A stretch of 64,000 bases of DNA from Rhodococcoides corynebacterioides NBRC 14404 (GCF_001894765.1 NZ_BCWV01000003.1:620001-684000), one strand, 5' to 3'. Shown: positions 45,113 to 54,434, numbered from the stretch's first letter. Numbers and translations: made by a program. Notes: a model not told the origin generated them from the sequence alone.

Positions 45113-46307
45113 CCAGGCCCGCGACCATCGTGCCGTCGGCCCGGTCCCGCAGCACCGAGGCCACCGCGTCGGCGCACTGTGCCCAGGAGAAGTCCTCGGC
45201 GCGGGCGCGCGCCTTCTCCCCCAGCTGGCGACGCCGCGCGTCGTCGTCGATCAGGTCGCGAACGGCGTCGGCGAGCTCGTCGACGTCGCTCGCCCGCGCC
45301 CGCCACTCGTCGCCGACGAGCGCGCCGGTGACGCCGTCGACCACCGAGTCGGTCAACCCCCGCGAGTGGCGGTAGCCGACCGTCGGCACGCCGTGTTGCG
45401 CGGCCTCGACGACGGCGAGACCCCACCCTTCCTTCCGCGACGGCAGGACGTGGACCCATGCCCGGGCGAGCACCTCGTGCTTGCGCCGCTCGGTCACGTG
45501 ACCGTGGAAGGTGACCGCGTCGGCGACGCCCCGACTGCGCGCGTGTGCCCGCAGCCGGTCCTCCCACCAGCCGCCACCGACGACGTCGAGACGCAGGGAC
45601 GGCCGTTCCGTGCGCAGGCGGGCGACGACGTCGATCGCGTCCTCGATCTGCTTGTGCGGGACCAACCGGGACAGCACGGCGAGCGTCGGTTCGGACGCGC
45701 GCGTGGCTGCGACACCCGTCTCGGAACCCGCCTCGAGGCCCGCGGGCAGGTCGTCGACACCGTTGCGGACCACCGCCACCCGGTCACGGTCGACGCCGAG
45801 CGCGACCAGTTCGTCCGCCGACGGCAGGGAGACGGTGAGGTACTGCGCCGACCGGTGGACCCGCGGCGACACGCGCGATTCGAGGAACCACCCCAGGCGC
45901 GCCATGACGCGGCCGGCGACCGGCCACTGCTCGCGGTGGCAATGGTGGACCAGGACCGTCACGGGCGCCCGCGTCACCAGGCGGGCGAAGAAGGGAATGC
46001 CGTTCTGGGTGTCCACGACGGCGTCGGGACGCAGCCCGGCCAGCGGGCCGACGCCCCACCGGCCGACCAGCATCGCAGCGAGGGCGCGCGGGTAGACGGT
46101 GAGCCGTCCCCCGGCACGGCTGATGCGCATGCCGTCGCGCATCTCGGTACGCGGGGCACCGGGATACGCGGCCGTGCGCAGCGTGACCCGAACGCCCTGC
46201 GCGGCCAGGCCGGCGCCGACGTGTTCGAGGTAGCGTTCGCTGCCACCGCCCTGGGGATGGCCGGTGTCACGCCAGCACAGCAGCAGGACCTCACGCAGCT
46301 CGCCCAC
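45054..46307 (-). CDS. Glycosyltransferase family 4 (Rv0225-like)
   Basis: A 417-residue GT-B glycosyltransferase of the cytoplasm. The N-domain has GGGSERYLEHVGAGL and the acceptor segment VDTQNGIPFF. The C-domain carries VLSRLVPHKQIEDAI, VVGGGWWEDRL and the donor motif PSRKEGWGLAVVEAAQHG (E-x7-E). GGGAGG lies 7 nt before the GTG. By locus it matches Rv0225, probably adding a sugar to an envelope lipid or glycan. The acceptor and donor are not known. Confidence 0.86.
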   Translation of the reverse strand: MGELREVLLLCWRDTGHPQGGGSERYLEHVGAGLAAQGVRVTLRTAAYPGAPRTEMRDGMRISRAGGRLTVYPRALAAMLVGRWGVGPLAGLRPDAVVDTQNGIPFFARLVTRAPVTVLVHHCHREQWPVAGRVMARLGWFLESRVSPRVHRSAQYLTVSLPSADELVALGVDRDRVAVVRNGVDDLPAGLEAGSETGVAATRASEPTLAVLSRLVPHKQIEDAIDVVARLRTERPSLRLDVVGGGWWEDRLRAHARSRGVADAVTFHGHVTERRKHEVLARAWVHVLPSRKEGWGLAVVEAAQHGVPTVGYRHSRGLTDSVVDGVTGALVGDEWRARASDVDELADAVRDLIDDDARRRQLGEKARARAEDFSWAQCADAVASVLRDRADGTMVAGLVIGDATAPSRPPRSRPLRG

Positions 46308-46377
46308 ACCGTCACCTCCCCGGTCGTCCGGGGGTCGAGTATGCCAAGCTCGATCGGTCCGTGTGCGGCCGGACGGT

Positions 46378-46383
46378 TACAGT
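46378..46383 (+). promoter_or_regulatory. Putative -10 box of a leaderless promoter (mtrP-like gene)
   Basis: TACAGT lies 8 nt before the GTG at 46392, supporting that codon as a leaderless start. Confidence 0.45.
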
Positions 46384-46391
46384 CGGCAGCC

Positions 46392-47177
46392 GTGCCGATC
46401 CGCCGCAGCGCCCCCTGTCCGGTGACGGCCGCCGTCGCCCGCCGCGCCACGCTGGCCCGCTCGGTATCGCTGATCCGCGAGTTCGGCTACGAACAATCGG
46501 ACCCCGCCCGCTTCTACGGCACCCTGGCCGACGACACCGCACGCATGGTGGACGACCTGTGGCGAGGCGCCACCGACACCACGCTGGACGGCCGCACCGT
46601 GCTCGACGTCGGCGGCGGCCCCGGCTACTTCGCGGACGCGTTCGCCGCCGCGGGTGCCACCTACGTCTCCGTCGAACCCGACGCCGGCGAGATGCACGCC
46701 GCGGGTCTCGACGCTCGGGGTTCCGTGCGCGGCTCGGGCACCGCGCTGCCGTTCCGGACGAACAGCGTGGATCTCTGCTTGTCCTCGAACGTCGCCGAGC
46801 ACGTCGCCCGCCCGTGGGACCTGGCGGAGGAGATGCTGCGCGTCACCCGCCCCGGCGGGATCGTGGTGCTGTCCTACACGCTGTGGTGGGGTCCGTTCGG
46901 GGGGCACGAGACGGGGCCGTGGCACGTCCTGGGCGGGGAGTACGCCGCTCGGCGGTACGCCCGCGTCCACGGCCGGGAGCCGAAGAACCGCTTCGGCGCG
47001 TCACTGTTCCCCATTCGCGCGTCGCACGGATTGCGCTGGGCACGAACGACATCGAGCGGCGAGCTGCTCGCCGCGTTCCCCAGATACCATCCGCGCTGGG
47101 CGTGGTGGAGCGTCCGGGTCCCGGCCTTCCGCGAGGCGGCGGTGAGCAATCTGGTGTTGGTGCTGCGCGCGCGCTGA
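46392..47177 (+). CDS. mtrP: SAM methyltransferase, MtrP-like
   Basis: A 261-residue class I methyltransferase: VLDVGGGPGYFADAFAAAG near residue 73 (SAM site), YVSVEPD (acidic strand 2), DLCLSSNVAEHVARPWDL, GGIVVLSYTLWWGPFGGHE and PRYHPRWAWW near the end. It corresponds to Rv0224c; the corynebacterial homologue MtrP was reported to help transport of trehalose mycolates across the membrane. The GTG at 46392 lies 8 nt after a TACAGT box. A GTG at 46422 (VTAAVARRATL) is closer to where I recall the mycobacterial protein beginning. Substrate is unknown. Confidence 0.84.
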   Translation: MPIRRSAPCPVTAAVARRATLARSVSLIREFGYEQSDPARFYGTLADDTARMVDDLWRGATDTTLDGRTVLDVGGGPGYFADAFAAAGATYVSVEPDAGEMHAAGLDARGSVRGSGTALPFRTNSVDLCLSSNVAEHVARPWDLAEEMLRVTRPGGIVVLSYTLWWGPFGGHETGPWHVLGGEYAARRYARVHGREPKNRFGASLFPIRASHGLRWARTTSSGELLAAFPRYHPRWAWWSVRVPAFREAAVSNLVLVLRAR

Positions 47178-47181
47178 CGGT

Positions 47182-47187
47182 TAGGGT
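47182..47187 (+). promoter_or_regulatory. Putative -10 box of a leaderless promoter (ROK kinase)
   Basis: TAGGGT lies 7 nt before the ATG at 47195, with no ribosome binding site between. Confidence 0.55.
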
Positions 47188-47194
47188 GACTCGG

Positions 47195-48160
47195 ATGACC
47201 GCACCGCGCACCCGCCCCACGTCCGCTGCCGGTCGCCCCGCTCGGGGCACGCGAGAATCGCAGGTCGTCGCTCTCGACATCGGCGGGACGAAGTTCTCCG
47301 CCGCGCTGGTCGGCGACGACGGGCGTCCGGGGAATCCCGTCGTCGTCCCGACCCCCACCGAGAACGTCTGGGCGGCGTGCGAGGAACTGCTGCTGACCGT
47401 CGTCGCCGACGCGGACGTCGAGATCGACGACGTCACCGCCGTCGGTATCGCCTCGGCCGGTCCGGTGGACACCGTGGCCGGAACGGTCGGTCCGATCAAC
47501 ATCGCCGAGTGGTACGACGGCTTCGGGATCGTCGACGCGGTCCGCGGCCTGTTCCCCTCCGCCACGGTCGATCTCGCACTCGACGGGGCGTGCGCGGCGC
47601 TGGCGGAACACCGCTTCGGCGCCGCCCGCGGCCACGACAACGTGCTGGGCATGGTGGTGTCCACGGGCATCGGGGGCGGCGTGATCCTCGGTGGACGTCC
47701 GGTGTCCGGACGCAGTGGCAACGCCGGGCACGTGGGCCACATCGTCGTTCCCGGTTCGGTGGACCCATGTACGTGCGGCGGCGTCGGCTGCGTCGAGACC
47801 GTCGCCAGCGGCCCCAACGCCGTGCGCTGGGCACGCGAGAACGGGTGGGCGGGCGAGACCGGCGTGGAATTGGCGGACTCCGCGCGCGAGGGCGACTCGC
47901 TCGCCGTCGCGGCCTTGCAGCGCGCGGGTGTGGCACTGGGTCAGGCGATCTCGTCCGCAGCCGCCCTGCTGGACCTGGACGTCGCCGTGGTGGGCGGCGG
48001 CTTCAGCGCCGCCGGCGACGCGCTCTGGAATCCGCTGCAGGAGACCGTGGCGCTGCACGCACGCCTCGGCTTCCTCACCGACTTCACGGTGGTCCCCGCC
48101 GAACTGGGCGGCATCGGAACCCTCACCGGCGCGGCGGTTCTCGCCCACGGCGCCGCCTAG
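47195..48160 (+). CDS. ROK-family sugar kinase (glucokinase-like)
   Basis: A 321-residue ROK protein that phosphorylates glucose or a related sugar with ATP. Features are VVALDIGGTKFSAALVG near residue 25 (phosphate-1), VSTGIGGGVILGG (phosphate-2), and the zinc motif GHIVVPGSVDPCTCGGVGCVE with His and three Cys. The C-terminal VVGGGFSAAGDALW is the adenosine region. No N-terminal helix-turn-helix is present, so it is a kinase and not an XylR/NagC-type repressor. The first 23 residues are a disordered extension; the promoter box supports the ATG used. Confidence 0.88.
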   Translation: MTAPRTRPTSAAGRPARGTRESQVVALDIGGTKFSAALVGDDGRPGNPVVVPTPTENVWAACEELLLTVVADADVEIDDVTAVGIASAGPVDTVAGTVGPINIAEWYDGFGIVDAVRGLFPSATVDLALDGACAALAEHRFGAARGHDNVLGMVVSTGIGGGVILGGRPVSGRSGNAGHVGHIVVPGSVDPCTCGGVGCVETVASGPNAVRWARENGWAGETGVELADSAREGDSLAVAALQRAGVALGQAISSAAALLDLDVAVVGGGFSAAGDALWNPLQETVALHARLGFLTDFTVVPAELGGIGTLTGAAVLAHGAA

Positions 48161-48209
48161 TCCGAACCTGGACCGAGACGGCCGAACCGCGTCGGAGCGA
48201 TGCCGGAAC

Positions 48210-48263
48210 GCACACGAGTCGGTCGGATCGCCGGATACCCGTCGGTTCGGGCGACTCGTGTGC
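48210..48263. repeat. Long inverted repeat between the ROK kinase and pckG genes
   Basis: Twelve-bp arms (GCACACGAGTCG and its complement) flank a 30-nt GC-rich loop, 49 bp after the kinase stop. It could terminate the kinase transcript. Confidence 0.6.
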
Positions 48264-48286
48264 AGCGGCGCATGCCCCGTCACGAC

Positions 48287-48320
48287 CGAACGCCCCGACC
48301 CGCGAGGGCCGGGGCGTTCG
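48287..48320 (-). terminator. Hairpin terminator after pckG
   Basis: An 11-bp perfect stem (CGAACGCCCCG and its complement) with a 12-nt loop starts 15 bp past the pckG stop. Confidence 0.7.
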
Positions 48321-48335
48321 TGACGTAAGGGTGGA

Positions 48336-50165
48336 TCAGGAGTTCAGCCGCTGCTTCAGCGCCTCGAACTCGTCCTTGATGCCGGTGGGGAGCTTCTCGC
48401 CGACGAAGTCGAACCACTCCTCGATGAGCGGGATCTCCTGCTTCCACTCGTCGACGTTCACCGCCAGCGCCTCGGCGACGTCGTCCACGGAGACGTCGAG
48501 TCCGCTGATGTCGAGCGCGTCGGCCGTCGGCACCACACCGACGGGCGTCTCGACGCCCGCGGCCTTGTGCTCGATGCGCTCGACGATCCACTTCAGCACG
48601 CGGGAGTTCTCGCCGAATCCGGGCCACAGGAAGCGCTTGTCGTCGCCGCGGCGGAACCAGTTGACGTAGAACACCTTCGGCAGTTTCGACTCGTCGGCGT
48701 TCTTGCCGAGGTCGATCCAGTGCTGGAAGTAGTCACCGACGTTGTAGCCGAGGAACGGCAGCATCGCCATCGGGTCACGACGGATCGCGCCCACGGTGCC
48801 CTCGGCCGCGGCGGTCTGCTCCGAGCCCACGGTGGCACCCATGAACACGCCGTGCTGCCAGTCGCGCGCCTCCGTCACCAGCGGGACGGTGGTCTTGCGG
48901 CGTCCGCCGAACAGGATGGCCGAGATGGGCACACCCTGCGGGTCGTCCCACTCGGGAGCCATCGACGGGCACTGCGACATCGGCACGCAGTAGCGCGAGT
49001 TGGGGTGCGCCGCATTGGTGCCGGACTCCGGCGTCCACTCGTTGCCCAGCCAGTCGGTGAGGTGCTGCGGATCGCCCTCGAGGCCCTCCCACCACACGTC
49101 GCCGTCGTCGGTCAGGCCGACGTTGGTGAACACCGCGTTGCCCTGGTCGATCGTCCGCATCGCGTTGGGGTTGGAGTCCCAGTTGGTTCCCGGCGCCACG
49201 CCGAAGAAGCCGAACTCGGGGTTGACCGCGTAGAGGCGACCGTCCTTGCCGAAGCGCATCCACGCGATGTCGTCGCCGATGGTCTCGGCGCGCCACCCGG
49301 GCACGGTCGGCTGGATCATCGCGAGGTTGGTCTTGCCGCACGCGGACGGGAACGCCGCCGCGATGTAGTAGGCCTTGTCCTCCGGCGAGATCAGCTTGAG
49401 GATCAGCATGTGCTCGGCCAGCCAGCCCTCGTCGTGGGCCATGGCCGACGCGATGCGCAGCGAGTAGCACTTCTTGCCCAGGAGCGCGTTGCCGCCGTAT
49501 CCGGAGCCGTAGCTCCAGATCTCGCGGGTCTCCGGGAAGTGCGAGATGTACTTGGTGTCGTTGCAGGGCCAGGGCACGTCCTGCTCGCCCTCGGCCAGCG
49601 GGGCGCCCAGCGAGTGCAGCGCCTTGACGAAGAAGCCGTCCTCACCGAGCTTCTCGAGCACCGCCGAGCCCATGCGCGTCATCACACGCATGGAGACGAC
49701 GACGTACTCGGAGTCGGTGAGCTCGACACCCAGCTTGGGGTCCTCGGCGTCGAGGGGGCCCATGCAGAACGGAATGACGTACATGGTGCGACCGCGCATG
49801 CAGCCGCGGTACAGCTCGGTCATCGTTGACCGCATCTCGTCCGGCGCCATCCAGTTGTTGGTGGGGCCGGCGTCGATCTCGCGCTCGGAACAGATGTAGG
49901 TGCGGGACTCGACGCGGGCGACGTCCGACGGATCGGAGTTGCCCAGGAAGGAGTTCGGCTTCTTCTCCGCGTTCAGACGGGTGAAGGTGCCGGCCTCGAC
50001 GAGCTGGTCGGTGAGCCGCTCCCACTCCTCGTCGGACCCGTCGGCGAACACGATCCGGTCGGGTTCGGTCAGCTCGGCGACCTCGCGTACCCACGCCAGC
50101 AGGCCGGCGTGCGTGGTCGGCGGGGTGCCGTCGGTTCCGTCGAGACGCGGAAGAGTCGCGGTCAT
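48336..50165 (-). CDS. pckG: GTP-dependent phosphoenolpyruvate carboxykinase
   Basis: A 609-residue gluconeogenic enzyme that makes PEP and CO2 from oxaloacetate with GTP. Motifs include [28 protein letters not shown], the P-loop [16 protein letters not shown] near residue 280, [10 protein letters not shown] and [36 protein letters not shown] near the C terminus matches the GTP form rather than the ATP form. GGAGACAAG lies directly before the ATG. The 209 bp upstream contain no gene and should hold the promoter. Confidence 0.96.
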   Translation of the reverse strand: MTATLPRLDGTDGTPPTTHAGLLAWVREVAELTEPDRIVFADGSDEEWERLTDQLVEAGTFTRLNAEKKPNSFLGNSDPSDVARVESRTYICSEREIDAGPTNNWMAPDEMRSTMTELYRGCMRGRTMYVIPFCMGPLDAEDPKLGVELTDSEYVVVSMRVMTRMGSAVLEKLGEDGFFVKALHSLGAPLAEGEQDVPWPCNDTKYISHFPETREIWSYGSGYGGNALLGKKCYSLRIASAMAHDEGWLAEHMLILKLISPEDKAYYIAAAFPSACGKTNLAMIQPTVPGWRAETIGDDIAWMRFGKDGRLYAVNPEFGFFGVAPGTNWDSNPNAMRTIDQGNAVFTNVGLTDDGDVWWEGLEGDPQHLTDWLGNEWTPESGTNAAHPNSRYCVPMSQCPSMAPEWDDPQGVPISAILFGGRRKTTVPLVTEARDWQHGVFMGATVGSEQTAAAEGTVGAIRRDPMAMLPFLGYNVGDYFQHWIDLGKNADESKLPKVFYVNWFRRGDDKRFLWPGFGENSRVLKWIVERIEHKAAGVETPVGVVPTADALDISGLDVSVDDVAEALAVNVDEWKQEIPLIEEWFDFVGEKLPTGIKDEFEALKQRLNS

Positions 50166-50374
50166 CTTGTCTCCAATACGCGGGCTGATCCCGGGCGCCC
50201 TGCCTCGTTCGGGTTTTGCGAACGCGTCAGCGCAGGGCCACGAGTGTCCTGGACCTAGAGGTTAACGCCGTGATGACACCGGGAGGGCGATCGGGTATGT
50301 CCGATCTGTCACAGAACCGATTCAGTAACCTCGACGAAAACCGGGCTATGTCAGGACATTTGACGACCCTTCCG

Positions 50375-50695
50375 TCACAACGACCCGCGTTCCGTCACCG
50401 TCCACACCGCGTCCGCCTCGTCGTGGACGAACCGGACGAAGTCACCGTCGTCCTCGACCGTGGTCACCCGATCCACCGCGCCGTCGCCGTCGAGGTCCGC
50501 CGCGATCACCAGGCCGGCCTCACCCGAGGCGAGATCGGCCCGGAACACCATGGTGTCGACCACGCCGTCACCACCCGCGTCGACGGTCGGCTCGAACTCG
50601 AACTCGGGCGGACCCGAGTCGTCTCGCCCCGGATCGACCAGTCCGTCGGCCCACTCCATCACTCGCCCCTGTCCGTCATGGGATTCCCCGGTCAC
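50375..50695 (-). CDS. Small acidic hypothetical protein with Asp/Gly-rich loops
   Basis: A 106-residue, strongly acidic protein. Two loops, VDAGGDGVVDTM and AADLDGDGAVDRV, resemble calcium-binding DxDxDG loops of EF-hand-like or FG-GAP proteins. The frame ends in VWTVTERGSL. No signal peptide is seen, so it is probably cytosolic. The GTG start overlaps the preceding coiled-coil gene by 20 bp, suggesting it is the last gene of a three-gene operon with the GTPase pair. I do not recognise a named family. Confidence 0.55.
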   Translation of the reverse strand: MTGESHDGQGRVMEWADGLVDPGRDDSGPPEFEFEPTVDAGGDGVVDTMVFRADLASGEAGLVIAADLDGDGAVDRVTTVEDDGDFVRFVHDEADAVWTVTERGSL

Positions 50696-52085
50696 GGGTC
50701 ACCGCGCCCGGGAGGTTGGACGCAGCGGCACTCGACTCGGTTCCCGGCCGCCCGCCGGTCGACTCCGGACCCGGCACCGCGCCGCCGGCAGCCCACTCGT
50801 CGAGAGCCCGATCGAGCACGGCGAGGTCCCGCTCGTAGGCCGCGGCGCGGGCCGCCGCGCGCGCCCCCACCCGGCGAATCTCGGTGTCGATTCCCGCGAG
50901 CTCGGCCTCGCGCCGCGCCGCGTCCTCGCGCATCGCGGCCGCCGCCCGATCCGCCGCGTCGGCTTCGGCGGTCATGACCGCCACGGCCACGTCGCGCTCC
51001 CACGCCGCCGCGGTGTCCGCCACCACCTCCAGGGCCCACCGTCGCTCGGCCCGCGTCCGTCCCGACGTGCGGCGAGACCAGGTCACCACGGCGGTCAGGG
51101 CGACGGCCACCGCTGTCCCGAGCACGGCCGCGGCACCGCCCCCGACGCCGAGCGCCCAGGTCAGCGCTCTCCCGGCGCCGGCACCGGCGGACGACGCGAG
51201 GACGACGGCGACACCGTCGTCGGCACTCCACCGGACCTCCGGGCGCGGCCGTGCGGTGTCAGTGCGGCCGAATCGGTTCGGCTCCGCGCTCCCGTCGGGC
51301 CCGCCGAGCGCCGATCGAACGGCGGCGTCGGTGTCGCGAGCGAGAGTGGCGGACGCGGCGTCGACCAGTGTCGTGACCGCGGCCGCGACACCGGCGTCAC
51401 CGGCCCGTCGGCGGACCCGCCGTGCATCGACGATCACGTCGGACACCTGCGCGGTCACCGCCCGACGCGCGTCACCGAGGCGGTGAGCCAGCTCCACCCG
51501 CACCCGCGCGGCCGCACGCCGCGAGTCCGGGGCGCCGGCGCGGCGGGTCGCCGCGACGCGTCGTCGACGCTCGCGCAGGGCTTCCACCTCGACCGCGGCG
51601 GAATCCGTCCGGGCGGTCGACAGGAGGGCCGCACGGGCGGTGCGCAGGAGGCCCGCCCTCCCCGCCACCGTCTCCGTCTCCTGTGCAGTCGTCGTCGCCA
51701 GGACGGCCGACAACCCGTCGGGCGTCGCCACCACGACCCGGCGAACGTGGCCCAGCCGGCGCAGCACGTCGCGACGAGTCGCGTCGGCGATTCCCTCGTC
51801 GACGACGACCGCGGTCGCGCGTACCGGCACGGCCCGCAGGCCCTCCGCGAGAGTGCGGCCGACCGGAAGCGCGGGATCGGGCAGGACGACGACGGTCCCG
51901 GCCGACTCCGACCCGGCGTCGGCGAGCACGCGCCCGGACTCCGCGATCGCCCCACGAATCGGCCCGTCGTCGAGTCCGGGCGCGACCACCAGCACCACCG
52001 ACCCGTCGTGTCCCGGCCGAGCGGCTCCCGCCGGGCCGTACCGCGCCAGCACGCGCGCCACGTCGGTCGGCCACGGCCCGGTCAC
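50676..52085 (-). CDS. Coiled-coil membrane protein, partner of small GTPase (Rv0210-like)
   Basis: A 469-residue protein. Residues 30-170 form an alternating alpha/beta domain (VVLVVAPGLDDGP, VVVLPDP, RRVVVATPDGL) like a degenerate GTPase or dynamin-like head. A hydrophobic hairpin follows at about residues 300-340 (GVGGGAAAVLGTAVAVALTAVV). The rest is Ala/Arg/Glu-rich and probably coiled coil. The GTG start overlaps the GTPase stop (GTGA). By locus it matches Rv0210, of unknown role, near pckA, trmB and mmpL3. A split dynamin-like membrane system is possible but unproven. Confidence 0.65.
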   Translation of the reverse strand: MTGPWPTDVARVLARYGPAGAARPGHDGSVVLVVAPGLDDGPIRGAIAESGRVLADAGSESAGTVVVLPDPALPVGRTLAEGLRAVPVRATAVVVDEGIADATRRDVLRRLGHVRRVVVATPDGLSAVLATTTAQETETVAGRAGLLRTARAALLSTARTDSAAVEVEALRERRRRVAATRRAGAPDSRRAAARVRVELAHRLGDARRAVTAQVSDVIVDARRVRRRAGDAGVAAAVTTLVDAASATLARDTDAAVRSALGGPDGSAEPNRFGRTDTARPRPEVRWSADDGVAVVLASSAGAGAGRALTWALGVGGGAAAVLGTAVAVALTAVVTWSRRTSGRTRAERRWALEVVADTAAAWERDVAVAVMTAEADAADRAAAAMREDAARREAELAGIDTEIRRVGARAAARAAAYERDLAVLDRALDEWAAGGAVPGPESTGGRPGTESSAAASNLPGAVTRDRGIP

Positions 52086-52651
52086 GACGCGCCGCGCACG
52101 GCGGCGATCGCCGGATCGCGCAGGAAGGTCTCCACCGCGGCGCGGGTGGCCGGTCGGGCCGCCGCGACGGTCTCGAGCTCCGCGCACAAGGCCAGGTCCC
52201 GACGCCGACGGGCCGTGGCGCACGCCGCGGTCCACCACCCGACGACGGCCTCTGCGTCCTCGGCACGCACCGCGTCGCACTTCTCGGGACCACCGATCGC
52301 GAGATCGGGTCGACCCACGACCACCAGGGTCGGGGCGGAACGCCGAGCGGTGAGAACGGCGCGGTCGGCGTCGGTGAACCCGCGTGCGATGACGTGCAGG
52401 AGGACGTCGACGTCGAGCCGCGGATCGGGTAGATCGGGCGCGTCCACGCCGTGCAGCTCGAGGAGCGGGCCCGAGACCCGGTCCGACAGCGCGCGCACGA
52501 GCGTGGACTTGCCGGCGCCCGGCCGGCCGGTGACGCCCGTCGTGATCTCGCCGCGGGCGCGGGCGACGGCGGCCGCGACGGCGTCGTCGTCGGTCGTGGC
52601 CGTCAACGCCGCGAGAGCGGCGCGCGTCGCCGACTCCGGTTCCTTGGTCAT
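52082..52651 (-). CDS. Small P-loop GTPase-like protein (Rv0209-like)
   Basis: A 189-residue protein with a Walker A/G1 loop, GVTGRPGAGKSTLVRAL, at about residues 39-54. APTLVVVGRPDL follows near residue 108, where GTPases carry N/TKxD; here GRPD, so nucleotide specificity is uncertain. LPDPRLDVDVLLHVI may be the switch/G3 strand. The ATG follows GAGGGGG. It is shorter than I recall for Rv0209; the upstream frame stays open but consists of tandem-repeat DNA, so I kept the short form. It is coupled to the coiled-coil gene by a GTGA overlap. Confidence 0.65.
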   Translation of the reverse strand: MTKEPESATRAALAALTATTDDDAVAAAVARARGEITTGVTGRPGAGKSTLVRALSDRVSGPLLELHGVDAPDLPDPRLDVDVLLHVIARGFTDADRAVLTARRSAPTLVVVGRPDLAIGGPEKCDAVRAEDAEAVVGWWTAACATARRRRDLALCAELETVAAARPATRAAVETFLRDPAIAAVRGAS

Positions 52652-52715
52652 CGTGCCCCCCTCGACCGTCTCCACCCTGTCGCCCGACCCCCCGCCGACC
52701 GACAGCGGCGCCATC

Positions 52716-52827
52716 GTCGCACGCACGACGGGCGTGTGCGGTCGCACGAGCGACGGGTGTGCGCGGTCGCACGAGCGACGGGTGTGCGCGGTCGCACGAG
52801 CGACGGGTGTGTGCGGTCGCTGTGACG
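52716..52827. repeat. Four tandem 25-bp repeats plus a partial unit
   Basis: Units begin with GTCGCACGAGCGACGGGTGT at 52741, 52766 and 52791. A diverged unit precedes them at 52716 and a partial one follows at 52816. They fill much of the divergent spacer between the GTPase-like gene and trmB. The 25-bp period is not a multiple of three and no gene uses it. Confidence 0.85.
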
Positions 52828-52918
52828 CCGTCCGAAACGTCACGGTTCCTGCCGGAGTCTCGACCTCGGGTCGAGACCCGACTGGGATCGAGCGTCCGAA
52901 TGAGGGACACTGGTGGCC

Positions 52919-53671
52919 ATGACAGAACCCCGTGCCCTGGACGAGCGCCCTGTCGGCGACGTCCCGACCGGCGGCTCCCGTCTCTATCCCCGGGTCACCA
53001 GTTTCCGGTCGCGGCGCGGCGCGCTGACCGAGCCGCAGCAGGCGTCGTGGGATCGCCTGTGGCCGACGGTCGGCCGTGACGTGGCCGACGAACCGCTGAA
53101 TGCGGACGCGTGGTTCGGCCGCTCCGCACCCCTGGTCCTCGAGATCGGGTCCGGCACGGGTACGGCGGCGCTCGCCATGGCGGCCGCCGAGCCGCACGTG
53201 AATCTGGTGGCCGTCGAGGTCTACCGCCCCGGCATCGCCCAGACGGTGCAGGGCATCGAACGCACGGGGCTCACCAACCTGCGCATTCTGCGCGGTGACG
53301 CCGCCGACGTTCTCGAGAACATGGTCGCTCCGCGTTCTCTCACGGCCGTGCGGGTGTTCTTTCCCGATCCGTGGCCCAAGGCGCGACACCACAAGAGGCG
53401 CCTGCTCAAGGCATCGACGTTCGCGCTGATCGCGGATCGGCTGCTCCCCGGCGGTGTGCTGCACGTGGCCACCGATCATGCGGACTACGCCGAGTGGATC
53501 GCCGAGATCGGTGACGCGGAGTCTGCGCTCACCCGCCTGCCGTTCGACGTCGACACCCGTACCGTCGAGGGGTCGCCCGTCTCGGTCGATCGTCCGGTGA
53601 CCAAGTTCGAGGACAAGGCCAACCGGGTCGACCGCGCCGTCACCGAGTTCGTCTGGACCCCCAGCGCCTGA
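52919..53671 (+). CDS. trmB: tRNA (guanine-N7)-methyltransferase
   Basis: A 250-residue SAM enzyme that methylates G46 in the tRNA variable loop. Features are FRSRRGALTEPQ near the N terminus, LVLEIGSGTGTAALAMA (SAM site), LRGDAADVL, the signature VRVFFPDPWPKARHHKRRL and VATDHADYAEW. The C-terminal TKFEDKANRVDRAVTEFVW is typical. The ATG at 52919 is used; a GTG at 52913 lies 6 nt after GAGGG and is a possible earlier start. It begins the trmB-NYN-mmpL3 gene row, which is as I recall it from mycobacteria (Rv0208c-Rv0206c). Confidence 0.93.
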   Translation: MTEPRALDERPVGDVPTGGSRLYPRVTSFRSRRGALTEPQQASWDRLWPTVGRDVADEPLNADAWFGRSAPLVLEIGSGTGTAALAMAAAEPHVNLVAVEVYRPGIAQTVQGIERTGLTNLRILRGDAADVLENMVAPRSLTAVRVFFPDPWPKARHHKRRLLKASTFALIADRLLPGGVLHVATDHADYAEWIAEIGDAESALTRLPFDVDTRTVEGSPVSVDRPVTKFEDKANRVDRAVTEFVWTPSA

Positions 53672-53726
53672 CCTCCCGCGGCCCGACGCCCGGCCCCCGA
53701 CTGCCGCAGAGAGCGAGATACCGAGA

Positions 53727-54434
53727 ATGAGCGTGGAATCCCAGATCGTCGACGACGTGCGTGGCGACGGCGCCGCGCTCCCGGCGGGCGGTGATTCTCG
53801 CCATACCAAGCGGGTCCTGCTGGTGTGGGACGCGCCGAATCTCGACATGGGTCTCGGCGCCATCCTCGGCGGGCGGCCCACCGCCGCCTACCGTCCTCGC
53901 TTCGATGCGCTGGGTCGATGGCTGCTCGGCCGCACGGCCGAACTCTCGGCGCGCGAGAGCGCGACCCTCGAACCCGAGGCCACGGTCTTCACCAACATCG
54001 CCCAGGGCAGCGCGGACGTCGTCCGTCCGTGGGTCGAGGCCTTGCGTAACGTGGGTTTCGCGGTCTTCGCGAAGCCGAAGATCGACGAGGACAGCGACGT
54101 CGATTCCGACATGCTGGACCACATCGCGCTCCGCTCGCGCGATCACGGTCTCGCCGGCGTGGTGGTGGCGTCCGCCGACGGTCAGGCGTTCCGCGTGCCG
54201 TTGGAGGAGATCGCGGCCGCCGGGGTGCCGGTCCAGGTCCTCGGGTTCCGGGAGCACGCCAGCTGGGCCGTCGCGTCCGAGTCCCTCGAGTTCGTCGATC
54301 TCGAGGACATCGCCGGCGTGTTCCGTGAACCGCTGCCCCGTGTCAGCCTGGACGCCCTGCCCGACGAGGGTGCGTGGCTCCAGCCGTTCCGTCCGCTGTC
54401 CGCCCTGCTCGTCGGGCGTCAAGGAGTGTCCTGA
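53727..54434 (+). CDS. NYN-domain protein (putative RNase, Rv0207c-like)
   Basis: A 235-residue NYN (PIN-like) domain protein. Acidic metal-binding positions are visible in RVLLVWDAPNLDMGL near residue 35, the KPKIDEDSDVDSDMLDHIAL segment near residue 117, and VVVASADGQAF. These features predict metal-dependent RNA cleavage. It sits between trmB and mmpL3, and its stop directly abuts the mmpL3 GTG. The homologue in mycobacteria, Rv0207c, is also next to mmpL3; a link with envelope or tRNA metabolism is only contextual. Confidence 0.85.
   Translation: MSVESQIVDDVRGDGAALPAGGDSRHTKRVLLVWDAPNLDMGLGAILGGRPTAAYRPRFDALGRWLLGRTAELSARESATLEPEATVFTNIAQGSADVVRPWVEALRNVGFAVFAKPKIDEDSDVDSDMLDHIALRSRDHGLAGVVVASADGQAFRVPLEEIAAAGVPVQVLGFREHASWAVASESLEFVDLEDIAGVFREPLPRVSLDALPDEGAWLQPFRPLSALLVGRQGVS

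Noticed and set aside
48210..48263. Long inverted repeat as a non-coding RNA gene
   Set aside because: A single stem with a 30-nt loop after a stop codon is better explained as a terminator; no promoter was seen.
52716..52827. 25-bp tandem repeats as part of a longer P-loop protein
   Set aside because: The period is not a multiple of three, so the reading is not a stable repeat protein, and a good ribosome site and ATG exist at 52651.
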